From NCBI GenBank assembly GCA_017644185.1, contig JAEPMA010000001.1, forward strand, positions 526,572 to 590,571: a stretch of DNA of 64,000 bases, given 5' to 3'. Source of the DNA: Rhodospirillales bacterium. Its GTDB lineage: Bacteria; Pseudomonadota; Alphaproteobacteria; Rhodospirillales; Casp-alpha2. The position numbers and the translations under genes were made by a program. This document shows, piece by piece, positions 32,290 through 39,524 of this stretch (position 1 is its first letter; each line of letters opens with the position of its first letter). The notes beneath the pieces are model-generated. The model made no database searches, was not told where the DNA came from, and saw nothing but the letters and a program-made list of their open reading frames with translations.

Positions 32290-32706
32290 GAATCAGCGAA
32301 CACGGTTCACGCCGGCTTTAACCGGCGGAACCGCTGTTCGGTGATCGCGCGGCCCCACTGATCGCCCTTGTATTCCTCGATCAATTCGAAGTCGTTGGTC
32401 TCGTAAAGATTGCGTGCCGCTTCGAGGTCGCGAAGCGTCCAGCGATCGGTTTCGCTGGAGCCGTAGACGTCGCAGGACGCGAGGGCGTCTCCCAGTAACC
32501 GTTTGCCTGCACCGGCACTGCGGCCGCAATCGCATTTCGCAGCTCTTGATGGCGTGACGTACGTCATACGCCCGGAACGGGCATGCGCGTAGGATATTGT
32601 TCGAACGGGGGAAAATGATGAGCCGCACGACCATCGCCATGGACAAACCGCTTGGGCTACGGGATACCTGTTGGTGTCGTATTGGCCTGTCAGAGGGGAT
32701 GACGGC
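32290..32706. other. 417-base gap containing a degraded acetyltransferase end
   Basis: There is no intact gene here. The left part, 32307 to about 32528 on the minus strand, holds a GNAT-type remnant. The right part should contain the promoter of the plus-strand gene at 32707. Confidence 0.6.
32307..32528 (-). pseudogene. C-terminal remnant of a GNAT acetyltransferase
   Basis: About 70 codons read RSAGAGKRLLGDAL, then ETDRWTLRDLEAARNLYE, then EYKGDQWGRAITEQRF. This matches the acetyl-CoA loop and C-terminal strand of GNAT proteins often fused to MarR regulators. The same frame continues upstream without recognisable GNAT or MarR sequence, and no start with a ribosome site precedes it. It is most simply a decayed gene whose N-terminal part has been lost. 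Confidence 0.6.
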
Positions 32707-33693
32707 ATGACACGCTCGGTGCAACGGTTATTATCCGCGCTGCTGGTGGCTCTCGTTCTGCCGGTGGGCGCAGTGCATGCCGAGACGGTGGCGCTTCAAC
32801 TCAAGCCCGTCGCCATGCCGGCTATCACCGACAAGGGTTATCAGGGGCGCACCACGTTCACGCCCTATATCGAAGTGGAAAGCGAAAAGGCGGCGCAGCG
32901 CCTATGTGAGCGACTGCCACGGTTTATGGACGCGGTCCTCGTCGCGCTCGAGGAGAAACCCGTCCGTCTTGTCGATGTGGCTCTCGATATCGCCTCAAGA
33001 CAGGCCGATCTGAAGTCGCTCGCAGATACGTCTGTTGGGACGGGGGTGTTCAGGGCGTTCTATTTACTGCGCGGATCGAAGGACCGGGCCGAAGGTACGG
33101 AAGCTTACTTCATCGATGGCGCGACGCGTGAGTGCACGCCGATCAAGGCGCTGCCGTGGACGGTGGATGCGCCAGTCAACATGACGGAGAACGCCCCGGC
33201 GCCCATCTTGGAATCACAGCCGCAGTCAGCTACGCCCGAGGCGGCGTCCGATATCGCGCCGGATGCGCCGTCGCCCTTGACTGAAGCCGAATTGGATCGC
33301 GCCGAAGCCGAACTTCTCGCCGATCTGCCGACCGAACCCAAGCCGTTTCCGGGCGCGCCGGCAGGGGCCAAACGGGGCGGCTCGCAAGACTTTGTGGTGA
33401 TGGCGCTGGTGATCCTCGGACTCGGCGGGGTGATGATGGTGCTTGGCAGTTATATTGGATATCAGGTCGCCAAGATCCGCCGTGACCGTCGACGGCGCGA
33501 CCGCCGAAAAGCCAAGAAAGAACGCCGTTCGAATCTCGACCGGCGCCAGCGGAACGACGGCCCGCCGGCATCCGGCGAGCGGCGGAAAGGGGCGGAGCGG
33601 CGCGGCGGTGCGGAGCGCCGCCAAGGCGAGGATCGCCGGTTGAAGGAGGATCGCCGGGCCGAGCTGGATGCCGAGAACGAACCGGAAAACTGA
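32707..33693 (+). CDS. Secreted/membrane hypothetical protein with Arg-rich cytoplasmic tail
   Basis: A 328-aa protein of unknown family. It has a signal peptide (residues 1-25, cleavage near VHAET), an extracytoplasmic domain with two cysteines, a proline- and acid-rich linker, and one membrane helix (DFVVMALVILGLGGVMMVLG, about 228-250). An intensely basic C-terminal tail follows, made of repeated ERR/DRR blocks such as ERRKGAERRGGAERRQGEDR. If the signal peptide is cleaved, the tail faces the cytoplasm and might bind nucleic acid or acidic lipid. ATG 32707 begins the signal peptide. Confidence 0.7.
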   Translation: MTRSVQRLLSALLVALVLPVGAVHAETVALQLKPVAMPAITDKGYQGRTTFTPYIEVESEKAAQRLCERLPRFMDAVLVALEEKPVRLVDVALDIASRQADLKSLADTSVGTGVFRAFYLLRGSKDRAEGTEAYFIDGATRECTPIKALPWTVDAPVNMTENAPAPILESQPQSATPEAASDIAPDAPSPLTEAELDRAEAELLADLPTEPKPFPGAPAGAKRGGSQDFVVMALVILGLGGVMMVLGSYIGYQVAKIRRDRRRRDRRKAKKERRSNLDRRQRNDGPPASGERRKGAERRGGAERRQGEDRRLKEDRRAELDAENEPEN

Positions 33694-33764
33694 TTTACGT
33701 CACTTTCTTGCGGGGCGGCCAAACGCTAGTGTGAGCGGAACGCACCCGGGTGAGGAGACGATGC

Positions 33765-34202
33765 ATGGCGACCCAGCCGACGAAAACGACAGAGACCAGC
33801 TGGACCATCACGGGGGCCTCTGCCGAGACCCGGGACAAGGTCAAGAAAGCCGCCGCCGCCGAGGGCATGACCATCCGGGCGTGGGTCGACAAAACCCTGA
33901 ACGCCGCCGCCGACGGCAAGGTGAGCGCGGGTTCCAGGGGGGCGGGCGCGGCCGATACAAAAGCCTTGTCGGAGATGTCGGCGAAGCTCGATGATCTTCT
34001 GAAACGCACTCCCGACGATCCCAAAGCCGCCGAAAAAGCGATGACCGAGCGCACCAGCGCGGCGATTTTAAAGGCGGTCGCGGCGGGGCTGAACGAGATG
34101 CAGCGCACGGCGAAAGACCAGGCGCGCATCATCGAGGGCAAGCCCGCCAAGAAGAAAGCAAAGAAGCCCGTTCCCAAAACGCCGCCTAAACCCGGCGTCT
34201 AA
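33765..34202 (+). CDS. Small basic hypothetical protein, possible ribbon-helix-helix type
   Basis: A 145-aa protein with no recognised family. Residues 10-45 (TSWTITGASAETRDKVKKAA then MTIRAWVDKTLN) have the strand-helix-helix rhythm of ribbon-helix-helix or plasmid-maintenance DNA-binding proteins. The middle is helical and the C-terminus is lysine/proline rich (KPAKKKAKKPVPKTPPKP), similar to histone-like tails. Start ATG 33765. It stands alone between two other plus-strand hypotheticals. DNA binding is inferred only. Confidence 0.6.
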   Translation: MATQPTKTTETSWTITGASAETRDKVKKAAAAEGMTIRAWVDKTLNAAADGKVSAGSRGAGAADTKALSEMSAKLDDLLKRTPDDPKAAEKAMTERTSAAILKAVAAGLNEMQRTAKDQARIIEGKPAKKKAKKPVPKTPPKPGV

Positions 34203-34405
34203 AACCGACAGCCGGACGAGGCCTCCTTTCTGCATAATCCTGCATGAACCTGTCTCGATTCCGGTTTTTCCAGCAAAAATTAACGAATTTTGCTTGGGTT
34301 TGCTTGTCAAACGCGTACGGGTCCTCATATTGAAAAAAGGCCTGCCCCTGCTCGAGGGACCGTGACACGCAGGCGCGTAAAACCACTAGTGACGAAGGCA
34401 AATAG

Positions 34406-34786
34406 ATGAAAACGAAAAAATTGGCGCTTACTGCGCTGGTCACGCTTGCGCTCGGCGCATGTGCGACCGGGGAAGAAATGAAATCCGACAAAACCAACGT
34501 GCTCGACGCGGCCGCTCTGCAGGCGGTGTTCAAGCGTGGTGGCGGCAGCTGCTCTTGGAAAGCCGGGTCGACCGAAGGCCAGGATTTCTATTACTCGACC
34601 GTTTCCAAATCGATGGGTGAAGCGGACCGCAACGTCGGCGCCGACACGGTCCAGGGGTCGTGGTCGCTCAAGGGCAACCAGCTCTGCGTCAACTTCGGTA
34701 CCGAGCAGTGCTCGACCCTCGAGAAAGTCGGCAAGAAGAACTACAAGGCCACCTTTGGCGGCGTCGTTTACGAGATGGGCTGCTGA
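34406..34786 (+). CDS. Small hypothetical lipoprotein
   Basis: A 126-aa protein with a signal peptide ending in the lipobox LGAC (residues 16-19), so it is probably lipid anchored. The mature part has four more cysteines (SCSW, LCVN, QCSTL and a terminal Cys) that could make disulfides, and ends FGGVVYEMGC. It resembles small alphaproteobacterial lipoproteins of unknown role with a beta-sandwich-like pattern. It has a terminator directly after it and no operon partner. Confidence 0.72.
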   Translation: MKTKKLALTALVTLALGACATGEEMKSDKTNVLDAAALQAVFKRGGGSCSWKAGSTEGQDFYYSTVSKSMGEADRNVGADTVQGSWSLKGNQLCVNFGTEQCSTLEKVGKKNYKATFGGVVYEMGC

Positions 34787-34819
34787 TCGAAATCACGATC
34801 AGAAAGCTATCCGATTTGG

Positions 34820-34850
34820 AAAAGGCGTCGCCGCGAGCGGCGCCTTTTTT
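34820..34850 (+). terminator. Rho-independent terminator after the lipoprotein gene
   Basis: AAAGGCG-T-CGC and GCG-G-CGCCTTT form a hairpin with a five-base loop, followed by T-rich sequence (CCTTTTTTATAT). It begins 34 bases after the lipoprotein stop codon. Confidence 0.85.
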
Positions 34851-34921
34851 ATATGCCGCGAGCGGCTTTCGTCCGGCCCGGTTGCGCAGAGCGCTCGAAA
34901 CCGTTAATCCTTGCAACTAAG

Positions 34922-34938
34922 AATTATTCGCAATAATT
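34922..34938. promoter_or_regulatory. Candidate iron-regulator (Fur/Irr-type) operator before the sigma factor gene
   Basis: AATTATT-CGC-AATAATT is a perfect seven-base inverted repeat, 65 bases before the sigma factor start. It shares TTATTCGCAAT with a site upstream of the TonB receptor (36624-36644). Position before an iron-uptake cluster makes an iron-responsive repressor site likely; the regulator is not identified. Confidence 0.5.
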
Positions 34939-35002
34939 AGCGGATGATGGTCACGCACGCCGGAGAGCGGTGCGCGCCGCCGGTCGAGGGGGACACGACG
35001 CC

Positions 35003-35515
35003 ATGAACCGCGTCCTGAATCAGGACGATCGCCATGTCGCGATCTTCGCCGAGCATCGCCGGGCGCTGGTGGACTACGCCGCGCCCATCGTCGGTTGTCC
35101 GGCCCGCGCCGAGGACGTGGTGCAGGAAGCCTACATCCGCTTCACCGCCGCCATCGATGGCGGGAAGGTCGAAAGTCCCGTCAGTTATCTCTACCGGATC
35201 GTCCGCAATCTTTCGATCGACACGTTTCGGCGCGAATCCCGACAGACCGCCGGGTTGATGTCGGAGGCGCAGTTCCATGCCCTCCCGGAAGAGTCGCCCT
35301 CCCAGGAACGCACGCTGGCGGCGCGCCGCAGGTTGAAGCAGTTGGAGGCCGCCGTCGCCCGGCTGCCCGAGCGCACGCGGCGGATTTTCATCCTCAACCG
35401 CCTGCACGGACAGACGTATCAGGAGATCGCCGACCGGCTCGGCGTTTCGATCAGCACAGTCCAAAAACACCTAATGCAGGCGTTGGCCTACGCGACCTCC
35501 CAGATCGACGATTAG
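35003..35515 (+). CDS. ECF RNA polymerase sigma factor, FecI-like
   Basis: A 170-aa sigma-70 ECF factor. Region 2 (RAEDVVQEAYIRFT, YLYRIVRNLSIDTFRR) should bind the -10 element and region 4 (TYQEIADRLGVSISTVQKHL) the -35. The FecI-type sequence and the fecR and receptor genes following indicate an iron/siderophore-responsive signalling sigma factor that drives the receptor operon. ATG 35003 is chosen over an upstream in-frame codon at 34970. The fecR gene starts 62 bases later. Confidence 0.9.
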   Translation: MNRVLNQDDRHVAIFAEHRRALVDYAAPIVGCPARAEDVVQEAYIRFTAAIDGGKVESPVSYLYRIVRNLSIDTFRRESRQTAGLMSEAQFHALPEESPSQERTLAARRRLKQLEAAVARLPERTRRIFILNRLHGQTYQEIADRLGVSISTVQKHLMQALAYATSQIDD

Positions 35516-35577
35516 TCCGCTTTTTAATTTACTGGATCGCGTGCGCTCAAACGTCCTATCCGTAAAGGTGAAACCCC

Positions 35578-36555
35578 ATGCCGAGCGAGCATCCATTGCC
35601 GAACCGTAACGCCAACGATAACGCGACGCTGAACGATGAGGCTGCCCATTGGCTGATCCGGCTCGGCGCCGAAGATCTGACTGCGGAAGAACGCGCCCGG
35701 TTCGATGCCTGGCTACGCGCCGACCCCGCACACACCGCCGCGTTTCACCGTGCCAGCCGCACCTGGGCCGAACTGGCGCATGTCTCGGAAGCAAGCGTCC
35801 GGCCGCGCCCCAATGTCGGCCGTTATGCCTGGCGTGCCTTCGCGGCGGCGTTGGCGCTGGTCTTTGCGCTCGGCGCCTGGCATGTCGCCGATCCAATTAC
35901 CGCGTTCACCGCCGATTACCGCTCTGGCTTCGGCGAGATCCGGGAAGCGAAACTCGTCGACGGCAGCCGCGTCTATCTGAATACCGATTCCGCCATTGCC
36001 GTCGAGTACGGCGAGGAGGTGCGGCGGGTAAGGTTGTTGAAGGGCGAGGCCGTCTTCGACGTGGCGCCGATGAGCGAGACCGAGGTGCGGCCATTCGTGG
36101 TCGCCGCGCTGGGCGGCACGTCACGCGCCCTTGGCACCCGTTTTTCGGTGCGCATCGATGACCAACATGTGCGCGTTGCGGTCGAGGAGCACCGGGTCGC
36201 CGTTGCCTCGCCGGCGGCGCATGGCGGTGGCGGGAAGATGCAGCTGGGCGAGGGCGACAGCGTCGTCTACACGTCGGATGGCGCTCTCGGCGAGGTCGTT
36301 GCCGTCGACCCCGGTCGTGTCTCGTCGTGGCGGCGCGGCCGTTTGGTGTTCGACCGTCAGCGGTTGTCAGACGTGGTTGACGAACTCAATCGATACCGTG
36401 CCGGACGGATTATGGTGACGGATGCCGAACTCGCGTCGAGACGGGTCTCGGGGGTCTTTCACCTGGACGACTTATCCGGTGCCGTCGACGTCATCGCCGA
36501 CGAACTGGGGGCCCGCACCGTTGCCGTGCCGCCTCTTGTGACGGTGATTTTCTGA
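35578..36555 (+). CDS. FecR-like anti-sigma/sensor protein
   Basis: A 325-aa protein: cytoplasmic DUF4880-type N-terminus (DEAAHWLIRLGAEDLTAEER; WLRADPAHTAAFHRA), a single membrane helix at about 82-100, then the periplasmic FecR domain (FGEIREAKLVDGSRVYLNTD, VRLLKGEAVFDV) and a C-terminal STN-like region (VVDELNRYRAGRIMV). It would hold the sigma factor and release it when the loaded TonB receptor touches the periplasmic domain. Its place between sigma factor and receptor is the standard order. Confidence 0.92.
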   Translation: MPSEHPLPNRNANDNATLNDEAAHWLIRLGAEDLTAEERARFDAWLRADPAHTAAFHRASRTWAELAHVSEASVRPRPNVGRYAWRAFAAALALVFALGAWHVADPITAFTADYRSGFGEIREAKLVDGSRVYLNTDSAIAVEYGEEVRRVRLLKGEAVFDVAPMSETEVRPFVVAALGGTSRALGTRFSVRIDDQHVRVAVEEHRVAVASPAAHGGGGKMQLGEGDSVVYTSDGALGEVVAVDPGRVSSWRRGRLVFDRQRLSDVVDELNRYRAGRIMVTDAELASRRVSGVFHLDDLSGAVDVIADELGARTVAVPPLVTVIF

Positions 36556-36623
36556 CGCGCGTCCTTTCCACAAACTTTTTTTACGCGATCCCGCAACCCC
36601 ATCCGTCTATTCCCTAGAACCGC

Positions 36624-36644
36624 AATTGCGACTTATTCGCAATT
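36624..36644. promoter_or_regulatory. Second candidate iron-regulator operator before the TonB receptor
   Basis: AATTGCG, seven bases, CGCAATT form a perfect inverted repeat 59 bases before the receptor start. It shares TTATTCGCAAT with the site at 34922-34938, so a common regulator is likely. The receptor may therefore be under both the repressor and the ECF sigma factor. Confidence 0.5.
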
Positions 36645-36703
36645 AGAGGCCGGGCAAGTTCCATCAAGGAACCACGGCCGCCAGACGAGGGGAGAGATAA
36701 AAG

Positions 36704-39214
36704 ATGAAGTCGACCATATTCACCCGGCGCGGTGCGGCTGCGCCATGCGCGCTCATGTTCGCGGTGCTGGTGACGACGGCGCCGCAAGCCGTCGCGGGGC
36801 CGCTAACGGATAAACGAGCCGATGGGCAGGTGACCGCAACGGCCAGGGACGTACAGGCGATCCCGCACCCGGATATCAGCTACCCCCGGGAACTGGCCCA
36901 GCGCCGCGAACCGATCACCTTCGATATTCCGCCGGGCGCGCTCAACGGTGCCATGCTGGCGTTCGCTGATGCGGCCGGCGTGAAGGTGTTTTACGACGCC
37001 AAGAAAATCGAGGATCTCAGGTCGCCGGGGGTCTCAGGCACCTTGCCGCCGGCGCAGGCGCTGGACCTTCTGCTTGCCGGGACCGGGGTGACGTTCACGT
37101 TCGAGACCGACGAAACGGTCCGCCTTGCGTTGCCGGCTGACGGTGGGACGACCCTTTCGCCGATCAAGATCGAGGGCAAGGGCGTGCCGGAACAGGCGCA
37201 GCTGGGGAAGACGCCGCAGCCGTATGCGGGCGGGCAGGTCGCGCGCGGCGGGCGCGTGGGGATGTTGGGGAACCAGGATGTGTTCGATACCCCGTTCAAC
37301 TTGTCGAGCTATACCTCGGACATGATGGAGAACCAGCACGCCAAGGACCTTGCGGATGTCGTGCATAACGACTCGTCCGCATACTTGATCAATGCGGAAC
37401 GGAGCGCCACCCAGACCATCGCCATCCGCGGTTTCAATACCGGCGGCAACGGTGGCACGCTTTACGATGGCCTGCAGGGGATGTCGCACCGTCGTTTCGC
37501 GACGGTCGAAACCCTGGAACGGGTGGAAATCTTCAAGGGCGCGAATTCGCTTCTGACCGGGGCCGCGGGCCGGATCGGCGGGACCGTCAACCTGGTGCCC
37601 AAGCGGCCGCTCGATCATGCGATGACGGAACTGACGGCGGGTTACGAGCCGGGGGCACGGTACAGCACGCAAGCCGACGTCAGCCGCCGTTTCGGCCCCG
37701 ACGACATGTACGGCATCCGGATCAACGCCTTTCATCAAGACGGCGAGTCGGTCCCTGACGGCAACAACGACAGACTCACGGAGGCGAGCGTCTCGTTCGA
37801 TTACCGGTTGGACAGGTTCCGTTCGAACATCGCATTCGACGTTTCCGATCGTGAACTTTACGGCGGCAACCAGCTGTTCAGCGGCGTCACGGGCGTGCCC
37901 GACGCACCGGATACCAGTGCAGCCGTACAGCAATCCTGGGAGGTCACCGAAAACAACTTCGTTCGCGGCCTGCTGCGGATGGAATACGACATCACCGAAG
38001 ACTGGACGGTCTACGGCGCGGCGGGTGCCACGGATTTCGACGGCATCTTCCTGCGCACGACCGGCAGCGGTCTCGACAGCAATGGCAACTTCACCATGTC
38101 GGCGCGCGAGCAGCGCGACGTCGAGACCAACCTGACCGGCTCGACCGGCATCCGCGGACGGTTCGAGACCGCGTCGATCACGCACAAGCTGTCCGTCGAG
38201 GCGTTCCGTAATCTGGTCGAGAGCGGGCGTGACCGTCAGGACCTCGCCACCATCGACGACGTGCCGACGAACATCTTCGATCCGGTTCGCCGCTCGACGC
38301 CGAATTATACCCCGTTAAAGGGTGGCGTGCCGACGACCTCCAATGCCGTTATCGATTCAGTGGCCGTCGCCGATGTTCTCGGCTTCTTTGACGATCGCGC
38401 CCTCCTGACACTGGGCGTGCGTCATCAGCGGATACTTTCCGAAGGCTTCAGTGCAACCACGGGCGCGCAGACGAGCATCTACGACGAAACGGCGCTGACG
38501 CCGGCCGTCGGCCTGACGGTCAAGCCGTGGAAGGGGCTATCCCTTTACGGGAACTACATCGAGTCCCTCGAGCAGGGCTCGACGGCGCCGAATACGGCGG
38601 CGAACGCGGGCGAGGTATTCCCCCCGGCCATGACCAAACAGATCGAACTGGGCGCCAAGTACGATTTCGGCGACCTGGGCCTGACCGCGAGCCTGTTTCA
38701 GCTCGAACGTCCGAGCGGCATCACCGACGCGGCGACCAATGTATATGCCATCGACGGCGAACAGCGTCACCGGGGGCTGGAACTGGGTGCCTTCGGCGAG
38801 TTGATGCCGGGGCTTCGATTGCTGAGCGGACTGACGTTCATCGAAGCGGAACTGACGGAAACGGCGAACGGCACGAACGACGGTAACACCGCGGTCGGCG
38901 TGCCGAAACTCGCAGGCGTGCTCGGTCTCGAATGGGATGTGCCGTCGCTGCGGGGTCTGACGCTCAGCTTCCGGGCCAACCATACGGGCAAGCAGTATAT
39001 CGACACGACCAATACGAAAGAGATTCCGTCCTACGAACTATACAGTCTCGGCGCACGTTATGTGCACGAACTGGGCGAGCGCGATCTGGTCTTCCGCGCC
39101 AACGTCAGCAACCTCTTTGACGAGGATTACTGGATCACGTTCCCCGGCGCGTCCAATCTTTTGTACTACGGCGTGCCCCGGGTGGTTTCGTTCTCCGCCA
39201 GCATGAAGTTCTAG
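36704..39214 (+). CDS. TonB-dependent siderophore receptor with STN signalling domain (transducer type)
   Basis: An 836-aa outer-membrane receptor. A signal peptide (1-31) is followed by a secretin/TonB short N-terminal domain (about 70-140; FDIPPGALNGAMLAFADAAG) that contacts FecR. The plug domain follows (about 200-320; TIAIRGFNTGG, VEIFKGANSLLTG), and then the 22-strand barrel, ending with an aromatic residue (SFSASMKF). The GLYDG-like and YLINAERS segments are those of ferric-siderophore (FpvA/FoxA-like) receptors. The ligand is unknown. A good GGGGAGA ribosome site precedes ATG 36704. It ends three bases before the DUF3649 gene. Confidence 0.93.
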   Translation: MKSTIFTRRGAAAPCALMFAVLVTTAPQAVAGPLTDKRADGQVTATARDVQAIPHPDISYPRELAQRREPITFDIPPGALNGAMLAFADAAGVKVFYDAKKIEDLRSPGVSGTLPPAQALDLLLAGTGVTFTFETDETVRLALPADGGTTLSPIKIEGKGVPEQAQLGKTPQPYAGGQVARGGRVGMLGNQDVFDTPFNLSSYTSDMMENQHAKDLADVVHNDSSAYLINAERSATQTIAIRGFNTGGNGGTLYDGLQGMSHRRFATVETLERVEIFKGANSLLTGAAGRIGGTVNLVPKRPLDHAMTELTAGYEPGARYSTQADVSRRFGPDDMYGIRINAFHQDGESVPDGNNDRLTEASVSFDYRLDRFRSNIAFDVSDRELYGGNQLFSGVTGVPDAPDTSAAVQQSWEVTENNFVRGLLRMEYDITEDWTVYGAAGATDFDGIFLRTTGSGLDSNGNFTMSAREQRDVETNLTGSTGIRGRFETASITHKLSVEAFRNLVESGRDRQDLATIDDVPTNIFDPVRRSTPNYTPLKGGVPTTSNAVIDSVAVADVLGFFDDRALLTLGVRHQRILSEGFSATTGAQTSIYDETALTPAVGLTVKPWKGLSLYGNYIESLEQGSTAPNTAANAGEVFPPAMTKQIELGAKYDFGDLGLTASLFQLERPSGITDAATNVYAIDGEQRHRGLELGAFGELMPGLRLLSGLTFIEAELTETANGTNDGNTAVGVPKLAGVLGLEWDVPSLRGLTLSFRANHTGKQYIDTTNTKEIPSYELYSLGARYVHELGERDLVFRANVSNLFDEDYWITFPGASNLLYYGVPRVVSFSASMKF

Positions 39215-39217
39215 CGG

Positions 39218-39520
39218 GTGGCGGCGGCAGGAAAGTTGCAGGCCCGATGGCCTGCGCTGCTGTCCAGGCTCTGCGCCGGTGTCCTGGGGGGGTATGCGGC
39301 AGCGGCGGTGTTCGCCGTCTGGCTGTCGTACGTCCTGCCGATGCCGCGCGCCGATGCCGTCGCGACGGGCGTATTGATCAGTTTCGCGCTCTATGCCGGG
39401 GTGATCGTCTATGCATTCGCCGCACATTCCTTGCGCAGGTTGTGGTTCGGGGTGCTCGGTTTCACGGGTTTCTTCGCGCTGGCCGCGCTGGCGCTCAGGC
39501 CGGCCGGAGCAGGGTGGTAA
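39218..39520 (+). CDS. DUF3649-type small membrane protein
   Basis: A 100-aa protein with three hydrophobic segments (about 20-40, 48-68, 75-92). This small membrane protein between a siderophore receptor and a PepSY membrane protein fits DUF3649, which recurs in such clusters. The start is GTG 39218, three bases after the receptor stop. The next gene starts four bases later, so all are probably co-translated. A role in siderophore-iron release is inferred from neighbours. Confidence 0.72.
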   Translation: MAAAGKLQARWPALLSRLCAGVLGGYAAAAVFAVWLSYVLPMPRADAVATGVLISFALYAGVIVYAFAAHSLRRLWFGVLGFTGFFALAALALRPAGAGW

Positions 39521-39524
39521 ACGC

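Noticed and set aside
37034..38185. Long open frame on the minus strand inside the TonB receptor gene
   Set aside because: Antisense reading of a GC-rich gene; no motif and no ribosome site. Similar long shadows occur inside most long genes here (for example 54748-55560 and 59541-60680).
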